Assembly (NCBI GenBank): GCA_963693305.1 | Contig: OY855905.1 | Span: 41,221,895 to 41,285,894, forward strand | Reading direction: 5' to 3' | Source: Meandrina meandrites | Lineage: Eukaryota; Cnidaria; Anthozoa; Scleractinia; Meandrinidae | DNA length: 64,000 nucleotides | Position numbers and translations under genes: made by a program | The notes under the pieces: generated by a model | Databases searched by the model: none | Told to the model about the DNA's origin: nothing | The model's input: only the letters and a program-made list of their open reading frames with translations | Shown: positions 1-10,513 of the stretch, one piece after another | Layout: each line of letters opens with the position of its first letter | Numbering within the stretch: the stretch's first letter is position 1

Positions 1-2330
1 AGCTAATACACGATAAAGGCTCGATTTCCGCTGCTGTCTTTGTTTCGCTTTGTTACGCTTGTCTTTTATTTAGATGATTCACTTAAGATGTTTTAACCTG
101 ACCAACATCCTTTTAAATCGCAATGCACTTCTAAATCCTATTCCCCAAAATCTGGCTTTTTTTCCTGCGAAAATTAATCTTGCTCTGTTCTTGTTTTTGT
201 TCATTTTCCTCACTTCCAAAGATCCACTCCAGGCCAGATATTTGTCATCTCTGAAAGATTCGGCGCAGATCCAAGTCTCGCGAGCAACAACTGGACCTGG
301 TTTAGCTTTTAAAAAAAAAAATATAAAAATAAATCACTTTAGGTTTAGCTTTTAAAAAAAAAAATATAAAAATAAATCACTTTAGGTCGAGAACAGTGAA
401 AAGTGAAAAATGGCAACAACGTGTCATGTTCTCTTTTGTGTGTCTTCTTTATAATCAAGAAAAAAAGGAAGACGCACCACGCATTCACTAGGGTTAATAA
501 GTTTGGAATTTGTGCTTCTTTGGGTAACTTTTGTCGTTTCAACTCGAAGTAGAGAAAGAAACAGGAAATGAGAAAAAAAGGAAAGTGTTTGAGAGCTGTA
601 CTGATATCATGTCAGCTCAAGGTCAACCCACCCAGAGAAAATTAATGCTTCAGCAAAATATTCGTCTCGTAGCTTCAGCGAGAAGGAATGAAATTCCTGT
701 CTTCGATTGAAAAAAAAAAGGTGTGTATTGATTCAAAGATGAGCACGAAAGCACGCAAATTCTTCATGTCTTTCATTTTTCTAACTATATTAATTGTGGC
801 CGGGATAGATGGCTAAAAACACATCTAATAATATGTTTTGCTATACCGTTGGTATATTAAAGTTGAGTCTATATATCCTATATAGACGGCGGTAAAAATG
901 ACATCGAAAGAACATGTTGTTGATTCAAAAATTCAAGTTAATATGCCACACACAACGCGATGCCAACGCGATGCCAACTAGCCTCCTTCGCAGACGTTCC
1001 TTTGGCTCGTCACGCAATCTTGTTGGGGAGGAATGCATGACGAGCCACAAGAACGTCTGCGTTGGAGGCTAGATGCCAACGCGATTGTATCAGTGCATTT
1101 TATTAGTCTTTTTTAATACCGGAAGTGAAAAGCGGTCAAGTACAGACAAGGTTAATGTCAGAATAAAAACATCACTCGTTATTTGGTTCACATTCTACAT
1201 ACGTAAACATGTAAAAACCGAGCAGGATTTCGTCCGTTTCTGATGGCTATTCAGAAATGTGCCTAGATGTCATTGTGAAAAAAAGGTTTTTTGTTTAGTA
1301 GCGTTTGTTTTTTAATTCAAGTCGTGGTTGCTAAGCTGTGGAACTAATTAAATAATGATGATTTGCGGCAAAGTCCTTCTTCTGTTTCGTTTTCTAATCA
1401 GTGAAATAATATTTTTTGTTTTATTGGCACGCCTCGGTAAATAATCTGGTACATCTTATTTAGATGAATCGAAACCCTTACTCAGTGCGTGCTCCGCTTT
1501 AAATTAAGTATGCTTGTGCTTCGGCCCGCTGTTCTGCATCCGCTCGGATATCACTTGAAAAGGATTCCAGTGAATTGTAAACAATATTAATAACAAGCAC
1601 AAAATGCACCTGAAAGAAAAATATTCTGGTGAACCGCAGAGATAAACACTGCTAAAAGCAAAAGGAAACTCCACGTGGTTCTTAAAAAGCTTTCGCTATG
1701 AAAACAATTGATGCAACGTTTTGGCTCTAGTAACTCGCATACATGGCCAACATCCAACGAAAGTTGAGGTTCTTCAATAGAAATAAGCATGAGTTGGTCT
1801 GCGTTTCTACGCTTGACACGTGTTGAAACATGTGCTCTTGAGTGTATCTGCTTAACAAAGACGAGGAAATTTTATCACTTGATACTGGGCTATTCCTCGC
1901 CTAATGCAAATGACCATTTTCAGAGATATGAATTATACATGTGTCTCTCGTTAAGCTGTTTGGGAAAGAGACCCAAAATATTCAGGCTCCAAGGAAACTG
2001 AGTTAGGTCGAGGTAATTCAGGCTTTCTTTGAAATTCAATGACTTTGTAACGCGAATTCCTTTTAACGTTTTAGGCTGATAGCCGGTACAGACCGACCTG
2101 CACACCAGGCTGATGAGAAGAGAAGAATAAACAAAATTATTATCCAACACTGCTTCGTAGAGAACAAATAACGCGCAAAACGAGTAATAATATCACACGA
2201 TATTTGTACTCGTCTCATTCCCCCGACCGCGCGAAAGATTAAAAAACCTTAGCAAGTCAGAATTTTGGGGAAACGAAAACGTTGGATAATAAATCTCTTA
2301 TTACACATTTTAGTGTGTAGTATCGTTGTA
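1..2330. repeat. Segmental duplication, copy A1
   Basis: This stretch aligns by eye, in the same orientation, with 14084-18461. Both begin with the phrase around TACACGATAAAGGCTCGATT and both run through a shared landmark at 74-700 (second copy 14558-15110), 1290-1800 (15230-15730) and 1830-2290. The copies differ by point changes, small indels and separate insertions. About 500 bp at 770-1265 is present only here. No intact gene is visible. The longest open frames (for example 74-355) are not conserved in their reading frame between the copies. The left edge of the duplication lies at or beyond the window start. Confidence 0.85.
978..1073. mobile_element. Short fold-back element (MITE-like)
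   Basis: The left arm reads CTAGCCTCCTTCGCAGACGT and the right arm ends in the matching inverted sequence GAACGTCTGCGTTGGAGGCT. The centre also holds an inverted pair, GGCTCGTCACGCA and TGCATGACGAGCC. It sits in the roughly 500-bp stretch of copy A1 that copy A2 lacks. A related degenerate piece (CTCCCTGCGTGACGAGCCCA) occurs near 7672. There is no coding capacity, so it is probably a non-autonomous DNA transposon. Confidence 0.6.
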
Positions 2331-2416
2331 AATTTTTACTCGTCATTTGTATTTTGACTCGCCCTTCGGGCTTGCCAAAATACTGGATGACTCGTAAAAA
2401 TATACAGCGATACTAC

Positions 2417-3008
2417 TGTTATGAAGCGTAATATTATTTTAAGAATAGAGTATTTTTACTTCATGGCCAGTTGTTTCTAATTTTGTAGTTACCGTGGGAA
2501 TCTTGTGATTTAAGTGCCGGACAGTCCGCACAGAGACTTTCAGTTGTTAGTCTTTAGTTTGTTAAGAGGTAAGCTCTAAACAATAGTTTCCATCAGTGGT
2601 CATGTTTGGGTTTGTCTACTGACCTTGGCTTGGACCTCCGTAAAGGTTCCTGTTATAGTTTCGTGTTCTATTAGTTTTAGTTCTTCCAAGTTTGTCATTG
2701 GTCGTTTACTCTTTGTGTTGGGTTTTCATGGAGGTCTGTTTGTATTCGCTTCCTTAAGTAAGTCTCAGAATTGTCTCAAGTTTTCCAAGGTCACCAAGAT
2801 TCGTACCAAAACATGTCTGCAATTTTGCTATATAGTTGATGAGCCTTCAAGATTAAAGTTAGTAGTTGCCAGAAGTAGTCAGTAGAAAGCAATAAGAAGA
2901 AGACAGCAAAAGTCTGTAGTTAGCCAGAGGACAATAAAGAAAAGAAGAAGAAGATTGGCACAGAGTCCCGGTTTACCTCTCGCGGCTAATTCCCCGAGCT
3001 TTCCAACA
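2417..3008 (+). mobile_element. Solo LTR, inserted in copy B1
   Basis: The element runs from TGTTATGAAG to CTTTCCAACA, so it has the TG...CA ends of an LTR and a short terminal inverted repeat (TGTT/AACA). It is flanked by a 4-bp target duplication CTAC (2413-2416 and 3009-3012). The empty site is preserved in the duplicate at 26447-26460, which reads through as GATACTACACAC. An AATAAA at 2933-2938 would serve as the R-region poly(A) signal. No internal retroviral-type coding region or second LTR is nearby, so I call it a solo LTR left by recombination. The superfamily (Gypsy or other) cannot be told. Confidence 0.75.
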
Positions 3009-3456
3009 CTACACGCTAAAATGTCTAATAAGATATATGTATTTTTTTTTGCATGACAGATATTTATTATCAAGGTCGCTTTCGTATCTCATTGAATGTG
3101 CAGTGCAATGAACTGCAGGGAAACTACAGATTCGTCATATAGAGGTCAAATGTCGCAGATGTCTTGTGTAATGGCGCCAAATAAAGAACAGAAGATGTTG
3201 TCACAGAAAGTTTTGGGCAGGCTTGTTCTTCCTCTCCCGCTTCATTCCGTTTTTAAATCACACCTGAAATAAAAGAGATAGACCACAGACCGAATTTCTT
3301 ACTCTTGAAGTGGTTCGATTATCGACTAAAAGATGGACTCATTTTCAGTTTGAATACAAAGTGAATGCAAGATGTCATGAAATTCTGGGGTCCATCTATT
3401 CTGAAAGGCAGAACCGTTCACTGATTTTTTCACTAAGAAAAATCCAATAAATTTAA

Positions 3457-3545
3457 GGTGGGGGTACACCCGATTTTGAGTGAAATTTTAAGAGATTTAA
3501 GGAAGGGATAGAAGAAAGAAAATTATTTTTGAAACACTAACAAAG
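3457..3545. mobile_element. Truncated copy of GGYGGGGG TTAA MITE
   Basis: It starts directly after TTAA (3453-3456) with GGTGGGGGTACACCCGATTT and matches the first part of the full elements at 33355-33753 and 63080-63483 as far as the phrase TTTTTGAAACACTAAC. The rest of the element is missing. It is absent from the duplicate B2, where the same position is occupied by unrelated sequence. Confidence 0.7.
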
Positions 3546-4033
3546 CTTATGCATGGTGCAAGGTTTTCCTTGTGACACTCATGTTTTGAGATCAATTTTG
3601 TTCCGTTTTCAGTGTGTATTATTTAGAAAAGTAAACCCCTTCGATATCAGGCGGCTGGCATATCGTAGGATAGCCTACGAGCAGAATTATGCCAACAGTT
3701 AAGTCATGCAGCAAAGCTACTAGGGCAACTGAAATTTTGAAGACAATCTTTTAGCCAGAGGCATTATTATCATCCAATATACCAGCAAACCAGAAAGGGC
3801 TTTATTTTATAGACTCTTGGTTTTAGGCCATCGTAACTTGATTGAAAACATGAAACAAACAGCGCTTATAAACATTGTGAAAAATCGCATTTTACTAACT
3901 TGACGTTTCGTATGCTATCGGCAACATACATTTTCAAAAGTATGACCGTTACAAAATTTTAACGACTATTATATATTGTTATGAAAAGGGTCTGGAACCT
4001 AGACTGAGACAATTGATATACAGCAGTAACTTA

Positions 4034-4064
4034 ATACAGAAGCATATCACCTGTGATATGCTTC
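4034..4064. repeat. Short perfect palindrome
   Basis: AGAAGCATATCAC is followed after CT by its exact inverse GTGATATGCTTCT. It lies in the B1-only segment 3801-4085. It is probably the tip of a small fold-back element; nothing else can be said. Confidence 0.5.
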
Positions 4065-4346
4065 TGCTTAATATTATCGCTTCATTTATTTTATTACTTT
4101 CGGATTCCGATTAATTTCTACAGCGCGCATTATCGCAGCCGTACGAAGAGAAAACATACAGTGATAATCACGGTATAATTGTTGTTGAAATAAAAATAAT
4201 CATTGCTTTACGTAATTTTTTAACGCTGTGATTTAATTTAAAATTTGACTTTGTTCGTTTGTTTTGTACTGCTCTATAAAATCAGGCGGCGAATATCATA
4301 TCAGACGAGGTATATTATCTGCTACCGATTGTGTACCACGTGATAT

Positions 4347-5223
4347 GAGGGTGCTAATGGGGTTAACAGTTAACTGACAATTGGCCAAAAAAATAGTAGT
4401 TAACTGATATTTGACTAAAAAATTAGTAGTTAACTGATAAATGAAAAGTTAACAGTTAAGTGACATTCTAGTAATTATACTAAATACGATTGTTGTTGTT
4501 AATAAAAGCAACTAAGTTTTTTCCTAACAGCAAAGCTATTTCGTGACATTCACCCGTCCCGCTGTGTGACCAGGTGACATATTAACCATGTTTACTCACA
4601 TTATATGCGAAAGGTACCAGGGTCGTGCCAAGCACGAGCAAACGTCGGTTCACCTTGATCCCCGTGATGGCATCGAGAGGCGTGGTCCAAGTTATTCTGA
4701 GTTTTAAAGGGGCTATGTCACCTGTGACGCATGCGCACGACGGAGCAAGATCTCTTGAAAGCGTTAGGCAAACTATTTTCATTTCGTCAGGAGAATCGTT
4801 TTCGGTTTTCATCGAGTTATATCTCAGCCATCCTTGTGAAGTTTGTTTAATGGTAGTTAGCAAGACATGCATGACCAGGTCGAGAAGAGTAGATGCATTT
4901 GTGCGTTTGGATTTCTGAGGTCGGTATAAGCTGATGGTTATACGACTTATCAATGCACTTAATTTCACTACTTCGGTTAGATAATTATGTTATTTCCTTT
5001 ACTGTCTTTCTCATAACTCCACCCCCCAAAACCGATTGACGTGCTGAAGTAAAGCAAATTCAGGTTATGACGCAATAATTTTCGCTTAAATAAATGAAAA
5101 TTAACAGCTTACTTAAATTAGTAGTTAACTGACAATTGGCCAAAAAATTAGTCTACTGGGTAACTGACAATTGGCCAAAAAATAGCAGTTAACTGACAAT
5201 TGGGTACCCCCATTAGCACCCTC
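4347..5223. mobile_element. Non-autonomous DNA transposon, 6-bp TSD
   Basis: The terminal inverted repeats start GAGGGTGCTAATGGGG and are flanked by TGATAT on both sides (4341-4346 and 5224-5229). The duplicate copy at 27849-27862 shows the uninterrupted target CGTGATATGCC, which proves the insertion and its edges. Both subterminal regions carry repeated units containing TTAACTGACAATTGGCCAAA (4372-4460 and 5125-5205), in direct orientation relative to each other. A 128-codon open frame on the minus strand (4582-4968) resembles nothing I know and is probably chance. A six-base duplication fits some hAT-like groups, but the family is not certain. Confidence 0.8.
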
Positions 5224-5296
5224 TGATATGCCTCGTCCAACTAGAGTGCACGCGGAAATAATCGATTGTTTATAATCTGCGATACCCACCATTTAT

Positions 5297-5715
5297 TTAG
5301 TCACGGTGGTCGAGGTACGGTTCCTCGTGAACTGGTTTGGCGGGTTTCTTAACAACCGTACCCACGACGTTTGAGTTTACGTCACAGGGGCTCCCGGTGA
5401 TGTATTCACAGCCAACAGAATCTGGCCAGACGACGCAATCAGCAAACTTCTTCATGTGATTGGCTAGATAACTTAGTGGCGAAGAACCTTGTGACAGGAC
5501 CTGGTAGTGAAATTCCTTTTCGATAAATATCTTTCTCTTTGCTTCAATTCTCGCTTTGGTTTCGTTTCGCAATTGCCAAATCCTTAGCTGGCCAATCATG
5601 TACGCGGTGGCCTGGCCCGGGTTGCTCTGGTAACGCGTGACGTCTTTCACTTCCTTGTCAGTTGTGTCCCAGGCCTTTTCAGCAAAGAGTTTTAACGCTT
5701 CCCACCGTTTCATTC
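5297..5715 (-). pseudogene. Orphan terminal exon of DUF885 gene
   Basis: This 419-nt exon is a second copy of the last exon of the DUF885 gene at 27922-32943. It keeps the same splice acceptor (CATTCATTCCAG in minus-strand sense), the same phase, an open frame of 139 codons and the same stop followed at once by AATAAA. About 90 percent of residues match; 14 differences are visible, for example DKEVKD for DKAVKD and CVVWPDS for CVIRPDS. The exons with the HEARPGHH and TEGWALYAE motifs are absent: similarity to the donor stops within a SINE at 6415. So it is either a gene fragment or a spare 3' exon used by something upstream of 6.4 kb. Fragment is the simpler reading. Confidence 0.75.
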
Positions 5716-5944
5716 CTGGAATGAATGATCGTAGAAACCCATTAATAAATTTTATAGCGAATCTTTAATTGTTGCTGGTAGGAAAGGTAAGAAGTGTGTT
5801 CCAATTCTCAGCTGCCTCAAAATGCTTTCAACCTCCCAATGGATTTGTATTGGTATGATTGCCAAGAGGCTGATATCTCGAGACTGTATCAATGTCAAAC
5901 TGAACCTAAAACATTCATAAGGACAATAAGCTATTTCCGAGTTA

Positions 5945-6076
5945 CCTTTTGCCTCTGTTTCAAAACGAGTATAAGTGCAAAACCATTCACGTTCATTTTC
6001 ACGCAAATCAAAGTCATTTTCATTTAAATGGTTTCGCACGAAGACTCGTTTTGAAACTGAAGCAAAAGGCAACTAA
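5945..6076. mobile_element. Small fold-back element
   Basis: TTGCCTCTGTTTCAAAACGA at about 5949 is mirrored by CTCGTTTTGAAACTGAAGCA near 6046-6066. The segment is missing from the duplicate copy near 28540, where a SINE sits instead. Non-coding MITE-like sequence; its family is unknown. Confidence 0.55.
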
Positions 6077-6226
6077 GAAATGACCAATTCTTCAATGGTT
6101 TCTAGTGGTACTCGTAGTATGCAAACGTGCCTTTTTGTAATTTTAAGGTTATTTTGTTGATCAGTAAGGGCACCTTTAATTTATAATTCTAGCATAGTTT
6201 ACAGAAAAACTTAGAAGACTTCTCGT

Positions 6227-6415
6227 GATACTGCCCCTTTAAATGAGACACGGTATTCCATCAGCCATTTGATAAAGCTATCGCAGTGGTATCCCTCAGA
6301 ATTAGTACGCCGGTACCCGTTTATACATCCAGGTGGAGAGAGGCACTGTGAAAATAAAGTGTTTGCCCAATTAGAACACAACACAACGACCCGGCCAGAG
6401 CTCGAACTTCTGTGG
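6227..6415 (-). mobile_element. Truncated tRNA-type SINE
   Basis: In reverse orientation this matches the SINE at 28977-29215, including the phrase CGCCGGTACCCGTTTATACA. It lacks the tRNA-like head, because similarity ends at about 6415 inside the box-B region. The end of the segmental duplication falls inside this SINE, which makes SINE-mediated or SINE-adjacent breakage plausible. Confidence 0.7.
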
Positions 6416-6427
6416 TATATACTAAAA

Positions 6428-6492
6428 CAATTATTCACCTCAGTGTCGGTGAAAGTGGTGGATATTTACCTCCACTTCGGTGAATAATTGTT
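6428..6492. repeat. Short hairpin at duplication edge
   Basis: CAATTATTCACC and GGTGAATAATTG are exact inverses separated by about 40 bp, and the inner part (TGGTGGATATTTACCTCCAC) is itself partly palindromic. It lies immediately beyond the end of copy B1. Confidence 0.5.
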
Positions 6493-6516
6493 AATTATTA
6501 CCAGTAGACTTCATTA

Positions 6517-7022
6517 TGCATCAGTCAATACCAGCAGTGCCCATACCCGCCACCCCCCCCCCCCCCCCCCCCCCACCAGGCAACCGCGGGGCATTTCCTA
6601 ATGTTGCCAGTCCCAAGGGTGGGGCATTTGCGTACCTCGGGTCAATCTCCGGGCATTTGACACGTTGTTGCCAAACTGTGGAGTGAGCCACGTATTCATG
6701 ATGGAGGCATTTATAGGACAAGACGTGGACAACGTTGCAGATAATTTGCTAGTCCATCAAGGACAAAGAAGCTTGTGGGTTTTTGTGTATGTTAAGGTAT
6801 ATTTTCTCAATTTGACATATTTCTGCATTGCTAAGAAGCAACAACTTGTATATTATATTTTTGTATCACCTGTCGAGAGATTGAAAACAGTCAACCCGGG
6901 GCCTGGACATTGCCCACTTCCTTCATCCCCACCCCAGGGAATTTGCCAATTATTTTTAAAGAAATGCTAATGCCCAGGGGTTGCCCGGGGAGGGATGGGC
7001 ACTGCTCGAATTGACTTGTGCA
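6517..7022. mobile_element. TGCATCAG-type MITE
   Basis: The terminal inverted repeats begin TGCATCAGTCAAT and continue as CCAGCAGTGCCCAT. The inner parts are extremely C- or G-rich. The flanks are TTA (left) and TAA (right), compatible with a 3-bp TWA target as used by PIF/Harbinger elements. The interior matches the element at 58010-58484 in inverted orientation (for example the stretch around CGAGAGATTGAAAACAGTCA). No coding region. Confidence 0.75.
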
Positions 7023-8315
7023 TAACTCTGAGAGAACTATTTTGGAATCAATACCATTTGGAGTACATCCACCAAAAAAATGTCCCCTCATAATAGGTGT
7101 TCAAAAGCCAAGGGGAAATAAGACAAATATTTTCGGAAAGCTCTTCACACAAATTTGAAGAACCTCTTCGACTGACTCGATTATTTATGCCGCAAGCGCC
7201 CTTTCAAAGTGTAAATGTCCTCGAGTTTTCTTTTCGCGAAAGGGTACGAGCCCCGTTTTGTTCTTGTAAACAACTATCTTTCACGACTGGGTCCATTTGG
7301 AACGCTTCTATACAGAAATCTTCTAAAAGGAAAAGGCCTAAATCAGGCCGGATCAGGGCAAGATTTCCGCACAGCCCCATACATTAATTATGCATACAAT
7401 TTTCTGACTGACTCGTTCTGTTCACGATTGCTGTTTGTGTATAGTGATAGTATGAAATAGCCACATACATAATTAATGTATGGGGCTGTGCAGAAATCTT
7501 ACCCGGATCAGCGCACTTGGCTAGCTTGGGCAATCGTATGTACAAACAATTCAGATTTCTCAACAGGTTCAAAACAAATTGCAGCTTAATTCATTGGTAA
7601 TCAGTTCTGTGTACGCTTGATAAAACAACGAGTGAACTTCAACAAACGACAACAGCAAAATATGCCTACGCTCCCTGCGTGACGAGCCCAAACAACGGCT
7701 GCGAAGGGACTCGCCGCCATATTGAAACACGTGCACGTGAAGACCTGAGCGAAACCGCTACGACCCAACTCGCAAAAGCTGAGTCTAACACTAGTTGACC
7801 ATTGACTTTCTCAGACTTAAAAAAGGTGGGACACAGTGAGAGTAAGCCCCGTTTAGATGGATATCAGCCACTGGTGTCTCCTTGCATGACTTCGCTTCGA
7901 CAACACGTCCTTCTCTCGTCTAGCTCTGCGATGAAGCGTCTTCGCTTTCCCCCTCGACTCGAGAAAAACTTGCTCCTTTACGACCGACACTTTCTGCCTC
8001 AGGTCCGGGGACTTTTCCCAAAGCCAACAAAGCGTTGTTGAGAAGAAGACTTTCAAAGCGTGTTCAAAAGTCCCTTCCCCGTCTGTAGCTTCGCAGCAAG
8101 TCTTCACTGTGTCACACAACGTGAACCGCAGGTCGTGTGTTTATATAATATGCCAGTAAGCCAATCAGAGATGTTGTTATATAATAATTGAGAAGAAGCA
8201 CCAATCATAAATAAGGTCTTATCACAACCTGGTTCCCAGTGTCTCTCTTCCATCAATCTGTGGAAAAAAACGAAACTTCACGCGCGGCGTACGGACTATA
8301 CGGAGCATTCGCCAC
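7023..8315. other. Non-coding stretch, one hairpin
   Basis: I see no supportable gene. The only clear structure is an imperfect inverted repeat with arms of about 45 bp at 7348-7393 and 7472-7517 (core GCACAGCCCCATACATTAAT), separated by about 80 bp. It is probably a small fold-back transposon remnant. Confidence 0.5.
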
Positions 8316-8849
8316 GCCGTTTGTAAATTTATTATTTAGATCGAGTTCAAGCCATTATTTCCTTATATGTAAATAATTGAAAATGTCAGACAATTTATTT
8401 AGAAATAAGACACAAGAACTTGTCGGATGATATGTAAATAATGATTTCAGGGACGTTCTGATTTATAAATATTCTTTTCCGATAAAGTAATTATATATAA
8501 ATAATTTATCACACAACTCCAATTATTTATAAATAATACTTTTGCATTCGAAGAGACGAAATTTCATGATTTATAAATAATAAGTTTGTACATATTATGA
8601 TATGTAAATACCTATTTTAGAGATAGCCAGATTTATAAATAATTGGAGTTGTTTCAAAAATTATTTATATATAATTACTTTATCGGAAAAGAATATTTAT
8701 AAATCAGAACGTCCCTGAAATCATTATTTACATATCATCCGACAAGTTCTTGTGTCTTATTTCTAAATAAATTGTCTGACATTTACAATTATTTACATAT
8801 AAGGAAATAATGGCTTGAATTCGATCTAAATAATAAATTTACAAACGGC
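8316..8849. mobile_element. AT-rich palindromic element
   Basis: The left arm (about 8316-8537) is a near mirror image of the right arm (about 8629-8849). The outermost sequence is GCCGTTTGTAAATTTATTAT and its inverse. Along the whole element a motif close to ATTTATAAATAAT or ATATGTAAATAAT recurs about a dozen times, separated by unrelated spacers of roughly 20-35 bp. The right half plus centre recurs at 35475-35781. No open frame. It is likely a non-autonomous transposon able to form a long hairpin; the family is not recognised. Confidence 0.75.
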
Positions 8850-8929
8850 GCCCCATATACAATATGCCAACTTATTAAACCAATTTAAAAGTGTCAACAA
8901 AATGTACAAAATTTCGTTTAGTCTCAAGT

Positions 8930-9062
8930 CCATTAAGTTAAACCGAATCTATTTATTTATTTTATTTGTTATTTTATGTGTCCCCTATTAGTAGAGGGTT
9001 TTTATCCTTTGCTAGACTGTATTTGACACATTTAAAATAAAGTTATTGATTGATTGATCTAT
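8930..9062 (+). mobile_element. 3' tail of a LINE
   Basis: The sequence ends with AATAAAGTTATTGATTGATT, that is, a poly(A)-like signal followed by a GATT microsatellite. It is preceded by a T-rich stretch and a small stem (CCCCTATTAG...AGAGGGTTT). This layout is typical of 3' ends of CR1/L2-type LINEs in invertebrates. No reverse-transcriptase coding sequence is attached, so it is a 5'-truncated insertion. Confidence 0.6.
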
Positions 9063-10513
9063 GTTCGTTTATCTCAAAGTTCGTTGTTTCCACGGTCGCA
9101 CCGCTCGTTTTTGCCTCTTTTTTTTTGCAGTCGCGTCAACGAATCCGCCAGCTATACAGGCTTACTAAGAAACTACGGTATTTTCAGTAGTTTTTTGCGT
9201 TAAGACTAAAAATACAAGGTCAGTGTCCATTCTAGTGAGCTGTTGTAAGGATGTGTGTTCAATTGGCTAAATAAAGTATCTTTTCCGTTACATTTTTTAA
9301 ATGATAATGGTGTCAAGATGACAACGAAACGTTCCATCTTTTCGCTTATTTTTGTAGTCAACTGTAATCTCTCGAATGTTTGAACAATGCCCAGGGGACA
9401 GTTTCGTTTGGAATTTAACGAAGCCGCAACTTTTAGTAAAATAAACTCTCGTAAATTGACCGGCAACAGTTCGAGTAGGAAAGCCATGGTTGTTACAGAG
9501 GGAATAAAATGAGACAAATATTTAGTTGATGCCTAAAATAAACGTATTTTTTATTTTATTGTACTTTATTTTGTAATATATAAAAGTTATCGAACTAAAT
9601 ATTGATCGAGTTTATTTAAGGGAACCTTATAAATTTCCATCTACACGGATACCCTGCGCAAAAAACAATACCACAACGACAAACTAATGAACAGTGCAGG
9701 ATCTTTTTTAGACCTGGATCGGTCAAAATCTTTTTTAAAAATACTGAAAAATAAGGAAAAAAGATTGAGAGAAAAATGAAATAAAAATATAGTAGAATAT
9801 ATTTGCTCGATATTTCGGTTTCCAAAACATACCCTCTACGGCGGCTAAAAGAAGATGAATGATTTTGTTTTTGCCACCTCAGAAGGTTTGTATTGCAAAC
9901 TGAAATATTGGGCAAATATTTTCTACCATTTATTTCTTTATTTTGCTTCTCTCTATCTCTTTTCGCTCACCGTTTTTTTACTTTGCGCAAAAAGCAGATC
10001 GGCAATCAAGTATGAAAAAATGTTAGGTTCACTGCGACAAACATGTGCCTGCCTGCCTCACCGTCCCCAGACACCTTTGCACATCGGCGTAATTTGATTA
10101 TAGTTAGGCGGCGATACACGGAGCGCGTCCACTTTGCAAGCGCAAACGTCCCTCAACTCCAGTGCAATGCAACGTGCTCCAATCAAGTGTGGAGGGACGA
10201 CTGGGGACGAGGCTAGTGGCTGGTAATCTATTAAGTTGCTATGCTGCATAAGATATCTAGCTACACGATGTTGGACGTTAACAATTCTGTTGAATCCGGC
10301 GCTCGTTAACAGGGGAGTGCCAGTGCTATTTTGTTAATTAAATGCAACAAGAATCGAAAACCTGCATGGGAAGAAAATATTTCATAACATCTACTTGTCT
10401 AACTTTGAGGATATGTCAGTGTAAGCTGTAAATAAACCACAAATTTATACATATAGTTGACTGACGAGTTCGCAGAGTTCTTGTGATGCGGGAACAGAGA
10501 TTAATTTATTTAG
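9063..10513. other. Intergenic, nothing recognised
   Basis: Only short open frames occur (the longest about 100 codons at 9206-9517 on the minus strand), with no domain, signal peptide or splice pattern I can support. It is downstream of the Ly6-like gene. Confidence 0.5.

Larger units (their letters stand above)
2333..6415. repeat. Segmental duplication, copy B1
   Basis: Same-orientation duplicate of 26366-29215. The shared parts are the stretch starting TTTTGACTCGCCCTTCG, the 3015-3380 block, the 3545-3800 block, 4080-4346, the terminal exon of the DUF885 gene (5297-5715), its 3' flank, and part of a SINE at 6227-6415 where similarity stops abruptly. Copy B1 has private insertions: a solo LTR (2417-3008), a MITE fragment (from 3457), a segment at about 3801-4085, and an 877-bp DNA transposon (4347-5223). 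Here B1 follows A1 directly, whereas A2 and B2 are 8 kb apart. Confidence 0.85.

Noticed and set aside
4582..4968. 128-codon minus frame in the 6-bp-TSD transposon
   Set aside because: No recognisable transposase motif, and an overlapping plus-strand frame of 97 codons is just as open. Consistent with chance.
8316..8849. CRISPR-like spaced repeats
   Set aside because: The repeat motif is short and AT-rich, and the two arms mirror each other. The genome is eukaryotic; this is a palindromic element.
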